Positions 1 through 10,048 of a stretch of DNA of 18,306 nucleotides are shown in pieces (positions within the stretch are counted from its first letter, which is position 1; every line of letters starts with the position of its first letter). The stretch comes from Smittium mucronatum. Lineage: Eukaryota > Kickxellomycota > Harpellomycetes > Harpellales > Legeriomycetaceae. The notes below the pieces were generated by a model. That model was given only the letters and a program-made list of their open reading frames with translations. It searched no databases and had not been told where the DNA came from. The position numbers and the translations under genes were made by a program. The stretch covers positions 1 to 18,306 of the forward strand of contig LSSL01000378.1 in assembly GCA_001953115.1 (NCBI GenBank), written 5' to 3'.

Positions 1-4
1 TTTT

Positions 5-21
5 CCCCCCCCCCCCCCCCC
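5..21. repeat. Poly(C) homopolymer tract, 17 nt
   Basis: An uninterrupted run of 17 C on the + strand (G on the - strand) lies at the extreme left of the window. Such tracts are length-unstable and hard to sequence, so the exact length is uncertain. Confidence 0.9.
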
Positions 22-756
22 AAACATCGCTGCTTTTAACAACAAGACTTGTTAGTCTCATCTAAAATCAACCCACCTCCCCCCCCTCAATACCTACCTC
101 TCTTTTTATTTCCAGCCGAGCATTTTAAATTTTCAACTCTGATGTTTTTTTCTTCTTCAAACTATTCTTGTAGAGTTACCATCAGCGGTAAGGGAATCGA
201 GATAAGAGACAGAAGAAGAAAAGTGTATTGATTATTTCTATCCACTTTTATTTCCCCAATACGTTTCAACGACTTGGCCCACTCCACCCGTTCTGTTTTT
301 GCTTTTTTGCAGAAATAAAATAAAATTAGCCTGATCACTTGCAAATAATCCAAGTTCAAGGAATATAAAGTTTTGGTTTAGCCAACTCTTTCAACAAATC
401 CTAATTAGTAATCGCTCTCTTTAGATGTATATTAAGAAAGAGCGTCTTCCCCTCCTCTCAATACACCCCCCCCCCTTTTCCCCTCTACTTTCTCCCATTA
501 TATTCAATGACAGGGTGGGTTTTTTTTATTAAAAATAAATTTAAAATCAATACATAAATAAGATCTTTCATCTAATTCCGTCTCCCCCTCTTTTTTCCTT
601 TATTTACCTCACTATCAACCTACCTGATATCTACCCACTCACTATGCCTTGTTTTACCCACTAGAGAACAAACGTACTTGAGAAAAAATATTATTAGAAA
701 TCTACCGAACTCTTCTAGTTTTAGTAGATTGGAGGTTGAGAGCTAGTGGATAAAGC

Positions 757-784
757 GCGAGTGCGAGTGCGAGTGCGAGTGCGA
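757..784. repeat. Hexanucleotide tandem repeat (GCGAGT)4 plus GCGA
   Basis: Four perfect GCGAGT units plus a partial fifth form a 28-bp minisatellite-like tract that is GC-richer than its surroundings. In one frame it would read Val-Arg repeats, but that frame has no ATG and no other sign of coding. Confidence 0.9.
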
Positions 785-1068
785 AAGGCTAAATATACAT
801 TTCTTCCCTCAAAATATCAAGTCTGTCTGTTGCTACTCCTGTTTATTTATTTTGTTTTGTTTTATTGGATCACAACCTCCTTGCTCAGTCTCTTCTCTAA
901 AAAGATCAAGAAAAAGATACCATTAATTTTACCTTTTTGCTATAACAATTGAAAGTTTACTTTGTTATGTAAAATTCAAAATGAATATTTATAAATCTCC
1001 AAGAATATAAAAAAGCAGAACATCGCTTTTGAATTACAAAATTTAAATTTATATGGTTCTAATTTAAT

Positions 1069-1074
1069 TTTATT
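1069..1074 (-). terminator. AATAAA polyadenylation signal of the kinase gene
   Basis: The reverse strand reads AATAAA about 30 nt past the kinase stop codon, a normal distance for a short fungal 3' UTR. It fits transcript end within the next few tens of bases leftward. Confidence 0.6.
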
Positions 1075-1103
1075 ACAGATGGAATTGAAAAATGCTAGGC
1101 AAG

Positions 1104-4100
1104 TCAAGTTAGGGTAAATGTGGAACTGTTAACCAGATAGAAGAGTGATGATCTAGCCGAAACCACCTTCGTTGGGTGACCTTTTTCGTTTCTATTGGCC
1201 TCAGAAAAGGTTCCTTCCAGCTCTTCGACATTGAATTCATCAATGCTAGACGGAATCTGATGATTTGTCTGAGGCTGAGGTTCATCGAATTTTCCACGAT
1301 AACCAACATCTTTGAGTGAGGGTATATTAGATAATGAATTTCCTGGTTGAGAAGTGTTCCCCATTACCTCTTGGAAATCCGGTTTTCGCGTTCTATGTAT
1401 AAATGATGCTTCATTCGTGTTACCTAGTGCCTCGCTAATCACATTGTTGGAATTCTGGCCTGATTCCGATAAAATTCCAACAACACTATAACTTGGTTTT
1501 GAGTCATATTCTTCAAAGGGTCTATTTACTTCAACGTAATTTGGGCTCTCAAGCTTTCTGTTATTCGTTTCGTGGTTATATTTCTGACTGGAAAGGTCTA
1601 TTGAAGGTCTAATGGAATGTTCTTTTGTTACCACTGGCCTGGGAGTATAATTTGTGTTACTTTCAAATCGATACTCGTTTTGAGTATTAATATCCACATA
1701 ATTTGTATTAGATTTGAAATTATCTACTCCTGTGCCAGAAAAAGATTCCTGGAGACTATTAATATCAGCTGTGCCGAAATTATCACTATTGTATTTTTGG
1801 AGGTAGCTTGTCTGGTAAGAATTAATTGGGTTTAACCCATAAAAGTAATTTTCATGATTTTCCACTTTTTTCAACAAGTCTTCAAAATTCTCTGCCAATT
1901 TTCTACAACGTCCGCTATTTTCCTCTTGTTTATTTTTCTCGAAATCATCAGAAATATACCCAATTTCCGACTTTTTCAGTGAATTGAATGCGCCTTCGGA
2001 TATATCAGCCGGATTTAAAGAATTTCCCAACATGTTCATATCTCCTTGATCTAGAGTAAAGTCCACTTTTAGTTGACTATTTCTACTTCGCTTTTGAGAA
2101 ACGGAAGGCAACTCTCCTCGAGATAAAGTGGGTTCGAAATTAAACCCAATATGGTTTAGATTTTCAGTTTTCAAATTATCCACAGGGTTATTACTATACA
2201 AATAAGAAGAGTTTAGAAATGAATCCTCATTAATAGGTGCGCTGGTTGTAGGAAAATACCCTTCACAAAGATTTTTTCCATAGTTCGAGTAAAAATGGGA
2301 ATTTTCAGTAATAGATTCTACACGGTTGTTTTGGAATTTGTTGTTGAGATTGCCCTGTTCTATAGACCTGGTTTTAAAAATGGTATCACGGGATTGATCG
2401 AATTTTCGGCAATTGTTTATACCAAACCTATCCACATTTAATGGCAAATCATGAGAAGTTTTCTCGTATAGTTTCAAATCAGACGAGTTATTAAATGGAG
2501 GCACGTTTGTACTTGAGCAACTGATACCAAAAGAATTTATGTCAGGTAAGTTTACTCTATTTTCAGAGCTTGAAAATTGCCGATTGTGTTGCGAATCATG
2601 TGAATATTCCAGGGCTCGGTGGTTGAGGTTGTCAATTTGTGGTTCCCTTGCCCTGTAGGCGTTATGTGGGATGGTATTTGAGTACATTGAAAAATCCGGA
2701 TTCTTGCAAATGCTTGGCGCTGAATACACGCTGTTATCCAAGCCAGCGTTTTCGGTTGCAATATAATTTAAACCATTAACAGGGGATGCTTTAGTAGATG
2801 ATTGGAACTCGTTACTGAATCTTGGAAAGCCTAAAACCCCAAAATTGGATTGTTGAGAATTGAATTCACCAATAGTTCTTTTAGGAGTGCTTGATTTTAT
2901 AACGCTATCCTTGGATAAATGGCGAACAGCAGGAGCATGGGCACCATCAGTAATGGAGTTAGCCAAGTAATTGCTGGTAGAAAAATTCAGTCTGTTTTTT
3001 AGCTTCTTCCTTTGGAAATCAAGGTACATTGAGCTCTCATTTTTAGATTTTAAATCACCAAACAGATCCTTATTGATATCCCCATCAAAATTCGATTGAT
3101 TTTGCGATTTATCTATATTTTCAACTGGTATATTAAAACTACCCGAATAATTGTGGGACCGAGGTGATGGGTTTACATTGTTTTTTGTAGCTTCAGTCCG
3201 ATAAAGACCTCCAAGGTCTAATTCTTGATCTTGGGTAAGAAATTTGGAATTTATGGGCTTGATTTTAGATTGAGATATAGTTCTTTTTTCCTTAAACTCG
3301 GAAATAATTATCCCCTTCTCTATTTCTAAACGGAAAAACTCATGCTTAAGGGCCTCATCTGCTGATATCCTTAATTCAGGATCAAATTGGAGAAGACGAT
3401 AAATCAAATCTACAAGAGATCTCATTGGATAGGTATTGCTAACACCCATGATATCATAAATCGATCTTATTTTATTTAGTCGGGCAGAGGAGTTTTTGGG
3501 GGTAGAAAAGTTCGGATAGAGCAAACAGTTGGAGCTGTCATAAAACTCGGAACGAAGCCTGGGATCCATACTTTCAATCATATGAGACGGAGGAGGAGCA
3601 CAAATAAACTTTTCAATCATAGCCAAATGCTCGGAATTTTCATGAGTTTGAAAGAGAGCTTCTCCAGTAAGCAACTCGACTAAAATACAACCAATCGACC
3701 ACATATCACACGGATACGACCATCCTAGCTCGAGAATTATTTCCGGAGCCCTATAATGTCTGGTCGATACTATTTTTGGATGATATTCGTTGTCGAACAC
3801 GGCACTTCCAAAATCAATAATCTGAGTATCCACAGAATTTAAAAGTTTCAATTGAGACCTTTGAGCTAATGTCTGAACAGTAAAGCTATCATCTACCAAT
3901 AGGATATTCTCAGGCTTTAAATCTGTGTGAATCAGATTTAGACTGTGAATGAAAAATATGCTTTTAATTATTTGGAAACTGATTTTCTGAACATCTGAAA
4001 GGGGGAAAGGTTGGAAAAGATTCCCCTTCAAAAAGTCGTATAAGCTTGATCCGAGCAGGTCAAACACCATACATACATGATCTTCGAAATCGAAAGAATC

Positions 4101-5456
4101 ATTAATGGGGATGCATTTGTAAATATTTTTGGGGTCGTTTGACTTTACTGTTTGAAGGATTTTTATTTCCATTCCAGCGGCAACACGATATTTGTGGATT
4201 GATTTAATAACTTTGACTGCGACCAACTTTTGGCTAACAATATCCAGGCATTTAAGAACTTTACCAAAAGTTCCTTGGCCTAAGAGTTCTTTTATTACGT
4301 ATCTTGATCCTAAAATTTGATTATAATGAGCGATAAAATGACCGTCCTTTTTATCCGAAGAGGAATTCAATTTTGCACCTATGGTGTTTTTTCTTGAAGA
4401 TTTTCTACTGCTAGAGGATGGAAGCCTAGTGCTTCCGTTTTTTTGAATACCTAGATCGGAGGGGTATTTCTATTATTAAATAACAAAAAAGGAGGTTAAA
4501 ATTTGAGGGTGAAAAAAGAAATGTGTAGCAAAAATAGTTCTAACCGTTAGGGGATTATCAGAGATGTTGATTTTAGAATGATCTGGAGGGAAATTCAAGC
4601 CATTTACTCGAGTGGTTGAGGGGCTAATAGGGTTGTTTGCTGAGCTGTTACCTATTTCCCCTTCAAAACCGAACTCTGGTCTGGCTAGCAGGGATCCTAT
4701 ATTTAAGGAATTGGATTTTTTACCAAATTTAGAGCTTAACTGCGGCTGCGAAAAAGGATCTATTTGATAATTGGTGTTGAAAATGGCAGAGGTATTGCGT
4801 GGAGAAGAGGTGTTTGGATTTAATATAGACTGTATCTTGATATTGTCGTTGGAATGTCCACTTTTAGAAAAAATTATTTTCTCTGGTGGGGAGAAAGCCT
4901 CAAGAAATTTAGAGTCGAAATCTTTTGTAAAAGTAAGGGGAACGGGACTAGGATTGTTAAAACATAAATTATTGGGAGAAAGAAACTGAAGATTGGATTT
5001 ATCAAAGTTTAAGTTGTGTTTTGAAGTATTAGAAGAATTTCTAGAGGGGATTAACTCAGGGTCTGTTATAGATTCTAAAGTTGAAGTCTTGAATTTTTTA
5101 AGAGATGGCACATTTTTTGCTTTAGAAATAGAGCGAGTGGCATACCTGGGGGAATCAAGGTTGCTGGAGAATTTCCTAGTTCTTTTTAAAGTTGTGGATT
5201 TAACTGGATTGTTGGAAGACATCTCCAATTCTGTATAAAAAGTGGGAAAATCTGGATCATTTTGAGTGGAGTTGGGGATACGAGAAGCCTCATTAAGAAT
5301 ATTAAGATTTTTGAATTCAGATTTCTTAGAACGAAAATCATGATTTTCAGGATTTAGAACAGAGCGGATATCTAAATATTCTCCTTGAGGCAAAAATTCA
5401 TCCAGAGACTCTGGGTTATGGTTATTTCCCGGATAAAATTCGCTATTCTGCATCAT
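1104..5456 (-). CDS. LAMMER/CLK-type dual-specificity protein kinase (two exons)
   Basis: Exon 1 is 5456-4545 (304 codons) and exon 2 is 4469-1104 (1121 codons plus stop), giving about 1425 residues. ATG 5456 is preceded by an in-frame TAA. The kinase domain covers roughly residues 361-685: glycine loop GQGTFG (368-373), VAVK lysine (390), HTDLKPEN with catalytic Asp 487, DFGSA (523-527), STRHYRAPE, and THENSEHLAMIEK carrying a variant of the LAMMER signature (584-591). DKKDGHFI just before the domain is also typical of CLK/Lkh1/Kns1. Family members phosphorylate SR-type splicing factors and act in growth or stress signalling in nucleus and cytoplasm; that role is inferred. The N-terminal 340 residues are Ser/Asn-rich with basic, NLS-like stretches (89-95, 111-123). 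Unusually, about 740 Asn/Ser-rich residues follow the domain, whereas known relatives end soon after it. Family assignment is firm; the exon junction is less so. Confidence 0.9.
4470..4544 (-). other. Intron of the LAMMER kinase gene (75 nt)
   Basis: The upstream frame runs into a stop while the kinase frame has no ATG of its own near its start (the codon at 4370 is TTG). Acceptor TTTAATAATAG ends at 4470. With donor GTTAGA at 4544 the exons join in phase 0, ACG followed by AAA, and the frame stays open into the kinase domain. A second donor, GTAAAT at 4607, is also in phase 0 and would give a 138-nt intron and a protein 21 residues shorter. The 75-nt version matches the size of the other introns; the longer one has the better donor. 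Confidence 0.7.
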
Positions 5457-6000
5457 CGTTTACAAGATAAGAGAGACAGAATCTAAAAGTCAGACTATCA
5501 CACTTGGATAAAATTTCAAGTAAAATGAAGGAGCAACAAGTACTAAATCTAAAAGAATCGAGTAGGAACCACACTATAGAAAGTTAAGAGAAAAATAGAA
5601 AGAGTTGCTAAATGCTGAAATGAACGATTTTGTAAAAAATATATCAGTTTGAAACAAAAGAAACCGGAATAAAAATTGATATTTCGGTACAGGTAGTTGA
5701 GAAAGTTGAAGATATAAATACAAAATATACAGATATTTCTATTTGAGTTTTAAGAGAGAGTCGAACTAAAGGAGAGAATGTACAGGAATAGCGGATTATT
5801 GAAGAAAGGGGGTATTGAAAAGCTTGGAAACTGAGAGAAATTTTTTGAAGAACAGGTTTGAGGATAAAAGTAAAGTAGGTAGGAACAAGAATGCGAAAAT
5901 GAGAGAAGAGGTATATATAATGAAAAAGCGTGCAGCAAAGACTTGCAAATTCCTATAATTTTAACTAACAAATACAGATAGGTGATTTATAGTTGCACTA
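5457..6000 (-). promoter_or_regulatory. Kinase gene leader and probable promoter
   Basis: Read on the - strand this stretch is strongly pyrimidine-rich (T and C runs), as is common for fungal leaders and core promoters. A TATA-like TTATATATAC lies at 5920-5911, about 455 nt upstream of the ATG. The frame at 5750-5971 is low-complexity Ser/Phe/Leu and is not treated as a gene. The transcription start cannot be fixed from sequence alone. Confidence 0.45.
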
Positions 6001-6937
6001 AGGAACATATACAATTATATATGCAAAATAGGATATTATTTTTGGAATGAAGTAGTGGTAGGGATAAATAGACAATAAGGAGTTTTAGTATTATAATCCA
6101 ACTCTCTGGCCATGTTTAGAAGCCTGTGCTACTTTGCTCTTGTTGAGCTGAAAACGGCACGATATATTTCTGGTGACTTTATCCTACTGCTGCTTTTCTG
6201 CTGAGCGCTGTATTTTGGGCTGGCTGATACACTTGAAATTCGCTGATAGGCCTACTGCTTTTGAATAAGTATTATGACATTTTCTGGGCCTCAGTTCACA
6301 GCGAATCATAGCATCTATCATTAAACCAGCGCACTCTTTTTTCCCTACGATTACTGCAAGAACTTGACCTATAGAAACTCTCGGGGTTGTCGTATGTCAT
6401 CACTTTTATTCAGCACGTTTTTTTCTCCAATACGACCAATGAAAGCTCCCATTTGATAAAGGAGTGGCCAATGGCAGCCAGAATCAGCCATTCTAAGAAA
6501 GGATGTCAGACGGGTAACCATTACTGGCTAAAAGATATCACGTTTTATTTTTAAGCGCTTAGTGGGCTAAACTATGCATTGTTTTACAGCTAATATTTAC
6601 TCGAGTTTATTCAGCTGAAGAAAAATCACATTTTATTTGTTGTGTCTTGTTAATTGATAAAGACACTTTTCATAAACTTTTGCAAATCGGAGTGTTTCAA
6701 ACCTATTTTAGTAGAATTAGTTCGAAAACATCGCGTTTAATTCGCTGTTTGTGTTGCTTATATAGCACACTTATTTCTCCTTCATAAGGTCAAAATACCA
6801 TTCGGCAAAAGGATTTGGGCTATTAAAAATCCAATAGAAATTAATAAGTCTGCCATTTATAACTGATTCTTAATGGCGGATGTCATCAAATAGCTTTTTT
6901 TGTTTGTATTGAATTATGCTCTTACTGCACTAATGCA

Positions 6938-6964
6938 TTTCCCACAATTAGAATTGCTGGGAAA
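6938..6964. repeat. Near-perfect 12-bp hairpin
   Basis: TTTCCCACAATT (6938-6949), an AG spacer, then AATTG, one unpaired C at 6957, and TGGGAAA (6958-6964). All twelve pairs match apart from the single bulge, making it one of the tightest inverted repeats in the gene-free region. Confidence 0.7.
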
Positions 6965-8458
6965 ATCAACACTTTTTGCGAATGGTGATATAAAATAAAT
7001 TTCCAAAAAAAAATTGGGAATGGTGAGCTTCTACATTATTTGGCGATAGGTCTCTTCATTCACGATTCCATATTGGTAAAAATTAGCTGGGTTATCCACA
7101 ATTAATGTGTTCAGAGGATTGTAATTTTGACCCAGCCAATATATTTACGGATATGCTAATTCCTCATTTTCAAATTGGGATAGAGCTCTTTTCTCTATAT
7201 CGTTTAGTAGATCAAATTATCAATAATTTGCAGCGAATATCCAATTAGCATATTTTATTTTTCATATTAGTTACTCACTTCTACTATTGGTTATATGGCT
7301 TTTATTGCCAAATGGATTTTTATAATTTATGGTAAATATGGGTAAATAGAGCTCTTTGATTGATAAAGAGCTAGCATTGTGCCTCTTATAACAAAATATC
7401 CTTGCCATCCGTTGAGTGTTATCTTTGGCGAGGGAATAAGAGCTAGGATTTTAGTATTTATCTAGCCCAAATATATATCCCCACACCTCCCCCACAAGTC
7501 CGAGACTGCGAAATTTAATAATGGATATAGCCAATGTATTATGACATTACTAATTAATATTCATCATTGGCATTTTGTTACTCAGCCGAGCCCCCAATTT
7601 AATAGCTTACTCATAAATATTAAAGTGTTTTCATTGTGTGATTTGCAATGCTGTTTAGTTCTGGAGCCTCACTCACCCGATCTTCCCCTCTTTAGGTAGA
7701 TCAATAGACCATAATCTAAATCCCCTCCCAATATTGTCGAGATAATTTTTTCCGAGGCAAAAATCACGCAATCTTTTTTATTTTATTCATGTTTTCATGG
7801 AAAAAAAAAACAGCCTCTAAAAGCTAAAAAAACAAAAGAGCTCAAACCACTTTTGTGTGCAATTACATCAAAATGGCATTTAGCTTTCGGTCAAAAAAAA
7901 ACCTGCCGATTCCGATCAGGTATTTATAATTGGCTTGTTTTTATTTATCATCAAACATGACATGTTAAATTGTACAAATGGGAACACAAACCTTCTTTTG
8001 GGCCTTGGAATGGGGTAAAAAATACAAGATAGTGGATAATAGCCGATAAAATCGATTTATTGGATAGAACATGGCCGTTCGAAACAATGCATCTGATTAT
8101 TAAATAGCGGGGGTAGAAGCTGTACCAATAAACCCATCATGCAGTAAATTGGACAGTCAAAAACTTGACAAATCCGAGTTCAGCATGACTTGTTTTCACG
8201 GACTAAAATATTGCATTTATAACTAACCAATATAATACTTGAGTTTCTTATTTAGCAGCATTAGCGCTTAATCAACTTAGCCCCCTCTTCGGAGCTAAAG
8301 TGAGTAACTGAACGCCTTTTTACAATACAATGGAAGTCCATTGCTGATGCTTAATTTCTAGCTACATGCACTGCTCATTAGGTGCTCCTCAAACCATTTC
8401 CAATACAGTTGGACCAGTTTGGTGAAATTAGAGATGCCAATGAATTTGGCATCCGAAA

Positions 8459-8516
8459 GAGCTCATTGTTTCAATTAATAAATACCAATTGATCTTGCTG
8501 AATTTGCAATGAGCTC
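8459..8516. repeat. Nested inverted repeat with 10-bp outer arms
   Basis: Outer arms GAGCTCATTG (8459-8468) and CAATGAGCTC (8507-8516) are perfect complements. Inside them TCAATT (8471-8476) pairs with AATTGA (8487-8492). Two further inverted repeats lie just to the left: TCCAA/TTGGA at 8399-8413 and TGCCAA/TTGGCA at 8435-8451. Confidence 0.7.
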
Positions 8517-10048
8517 AGTGTACTACGATTTGGTATATTTTGAGAGATGCTATACATTAATAAAATCGTCATTGCCAATGGATTAGATCTTTTTGTGAGA
8601 TGAAGATTGAATCAACATGAATATTGGCCAAGTTTTGGCAAAATTCAGTCCACCAACCAGCTAAAGGAGATAACGAGCGATAAAGATCGAAAATGCCTTT
8701 ATAAGAATACGCGTATTAGCGCTCGAATTGAATGGCTTTCAGAGCACAAACAGCAAAATGACTAACGCCTAAAAAAGATCCATCTACTGGTGCTGAGTAA
8801 GTTGCTCCTGCGAAATATATTTATTAAATTCCAAATGGTGAAACAAATCCTTCGCCGACCAGTATTTAATTCTGAGATAAATGCCTCGTCAGCCGTTTAC
8901 AAGTGCTGGTAGTGTACTTATATAAAATACTAGTTTGACACTTCAAACAACGTGTATATCGCCCTTAATTGAGTTTGGTAGGGGAGGAGGAGCAGCTCAT
9001 AGAGACACAAGGGGACAGTTATCCAGAAAAGGGGGAAAATTATCTTTGTAACAGGGGTAGAGGCATTTAACACAGCTCAGACATTTTTTTACTGCAAATC
9101 CGGGGCTTTTGTAGGAGAAATAACATCCCAATCCGGAACCTGGTGCAGCAAAAATCAAGATCGAAATCCCTCACCCCTAGTTTTTATTTTCGCTTTTATT
9201 TTTAGCATAAAGAATCTATATTCCATTAATTCCCCTAAAAGTATGTAACAGATACAAGGATGAATGATTTAGAGTTTTTTTATTAAAAGTTTTCCGAAAG
9301 TCAACGAGTTTTTATCTCAGGATTCTGGCGTCATCGAGTCCTAGGTTTGTGGGTTCATAACTCCTATCTTGGAACTCAACTTTCTCGAGGTCTGTGTGCC
9401 TTTACAATGAATTTGATCTAACCATTTTTTCGATTCCCAAATTAACCCTCATGCTTAAAAAGTAATATTGCTAGGAGGGAGGGATATCTAGTTTGCTTGT
9501 TGACGTGTACATCTCTATTACTATCAAGCATTTAGCTGGTGGGCTGGCAGTGACACCTATATTAATTGAAATAACCACACTCTCTATTAAAACCTTGTTA
9601 TTATTTCAACACTATAGTTTTTTCACTGCAGTTAATTGACAAAGTTCTAGTCAATAAACCCTTCCAAACCTTCTGAAAATAGACAGAATTTTTATAATAG
9701 AAATCTTCCGAGATCTATTCAACTATGGAATGAATCAGTCCATTTAAAAATTCAATTTTGAAATTAAACTTTCTTATTACCCTGCAAATTGAGCGTCATC
9801 CTTAGTGCTGGAAGTTCTAAGAGTGGGCTAACAAACTATTAAATAAATCCATATATTATTGTTTTTGGGATGGACTATATCTGTATGAATGAATAACCTC
9901 GACAAATATCTATGATCTATGGTTTTAATACAGTTTTTTGTCTTTGCATCCAAAAGAAACCTGTAAAGTATATGATCAGTAAAGAAAATAGATATATTTA
10001 CTAGAGGAATATTATTTGGTTTGTTGCCTCTAATATGATTTTATGCTC

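Larger units (their letters stand above)
1..1068. other. Gene-poor pyrimidine-rich left flank
   Basis: No coding region is supported here. The + strand is strongly pyrimidine-rich, with C runs at 5-21 (17 C), near 80-86 and at 466-475 (10 C). Open frames at 49-231 and 746-952 lack an ATG start and consist of low-complexity translation. A possible splice pair exists (GGTAAGG donor at 188, TTTTTTGCAG acceptor ending at 312), so this could be the leader of a + strand transcript, but no coding exon follows before the kinase 3' end. The C run at the very edge suggests that the assembled contig may begin here. Confidence 0.6.
6001..10048. other. About 4 kb gene-free region with short inverted repeats
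   Basis: I find no ATG-started coding region of convincing length. GC is raised at 6111-6330 (93 of 220 bases, 42%), where a 70-codon reverse frame (6396-6184) lacks an early ATG and has no recognised similarity. From 6.4 to 8.95 kb there are many 6-12 bp inverted repeats and about 23 CCAAT/ATTGG words. The + strand is purine-rich at about 8976-9060, mirroring the kinase promoter and possibly marking a leftward promoter. 9.1-10.05 kb is plain AT-rich sequence and may include distal promoter of the reductase gene. Confidence 0.5.

Noticed and set aside
746..952. Open frame reading Val-Arg repeats followed by a hydrophobic stretch
   Set aside because: It starts at GTG, not ATG, and its first part is the translation of the GCGAGT tandem repeat; no motif or gene signals support it.
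1104..4370. Kinase as an independent gene starting at 4370
   Set aside because: The codon at 4370 is TTG, and the frame is open upstream to a splice acceptor that joins in phase to an ATG-started exon.
3300..4370. Assignment as a DYRK/Yak1 kinase
   Set aside because: The THENSEHLAMIEK segment, the HTDLKPEN catalytic loop and STRHYRAPE without the DYRK Y-x-Y activation motif all fit LAMMER/CLK instead.
5750..5971. Reverse-strand frame of 73 codons rich in Ser, Phe and Leu
   Set aside because: It is the translation of the pyrimidine-rich leader/promoter of the kinase gene and begins without an ATG.
7801..7902. Other A runs (7801-7810, about 7893-7901) as further retroposon tails
   Set aside because: No flanking direct duplication and no polyadenylation signal before the run.
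8446..8455. TTGGCATCCG shared with 18108-18117 as evidence of a dispersed repeat
   Set aside because: Similarity does not extend beyond 10 bases, and one such match is expected by chance between regions of these sizes.
6000..9000. CRISPR array or operon-like system in the hairpin-rich stretch
   Set aside because: The arms differ in sequence from one to the next, spacing is irregular, and the surrounding genes are clearly eukaryotic.
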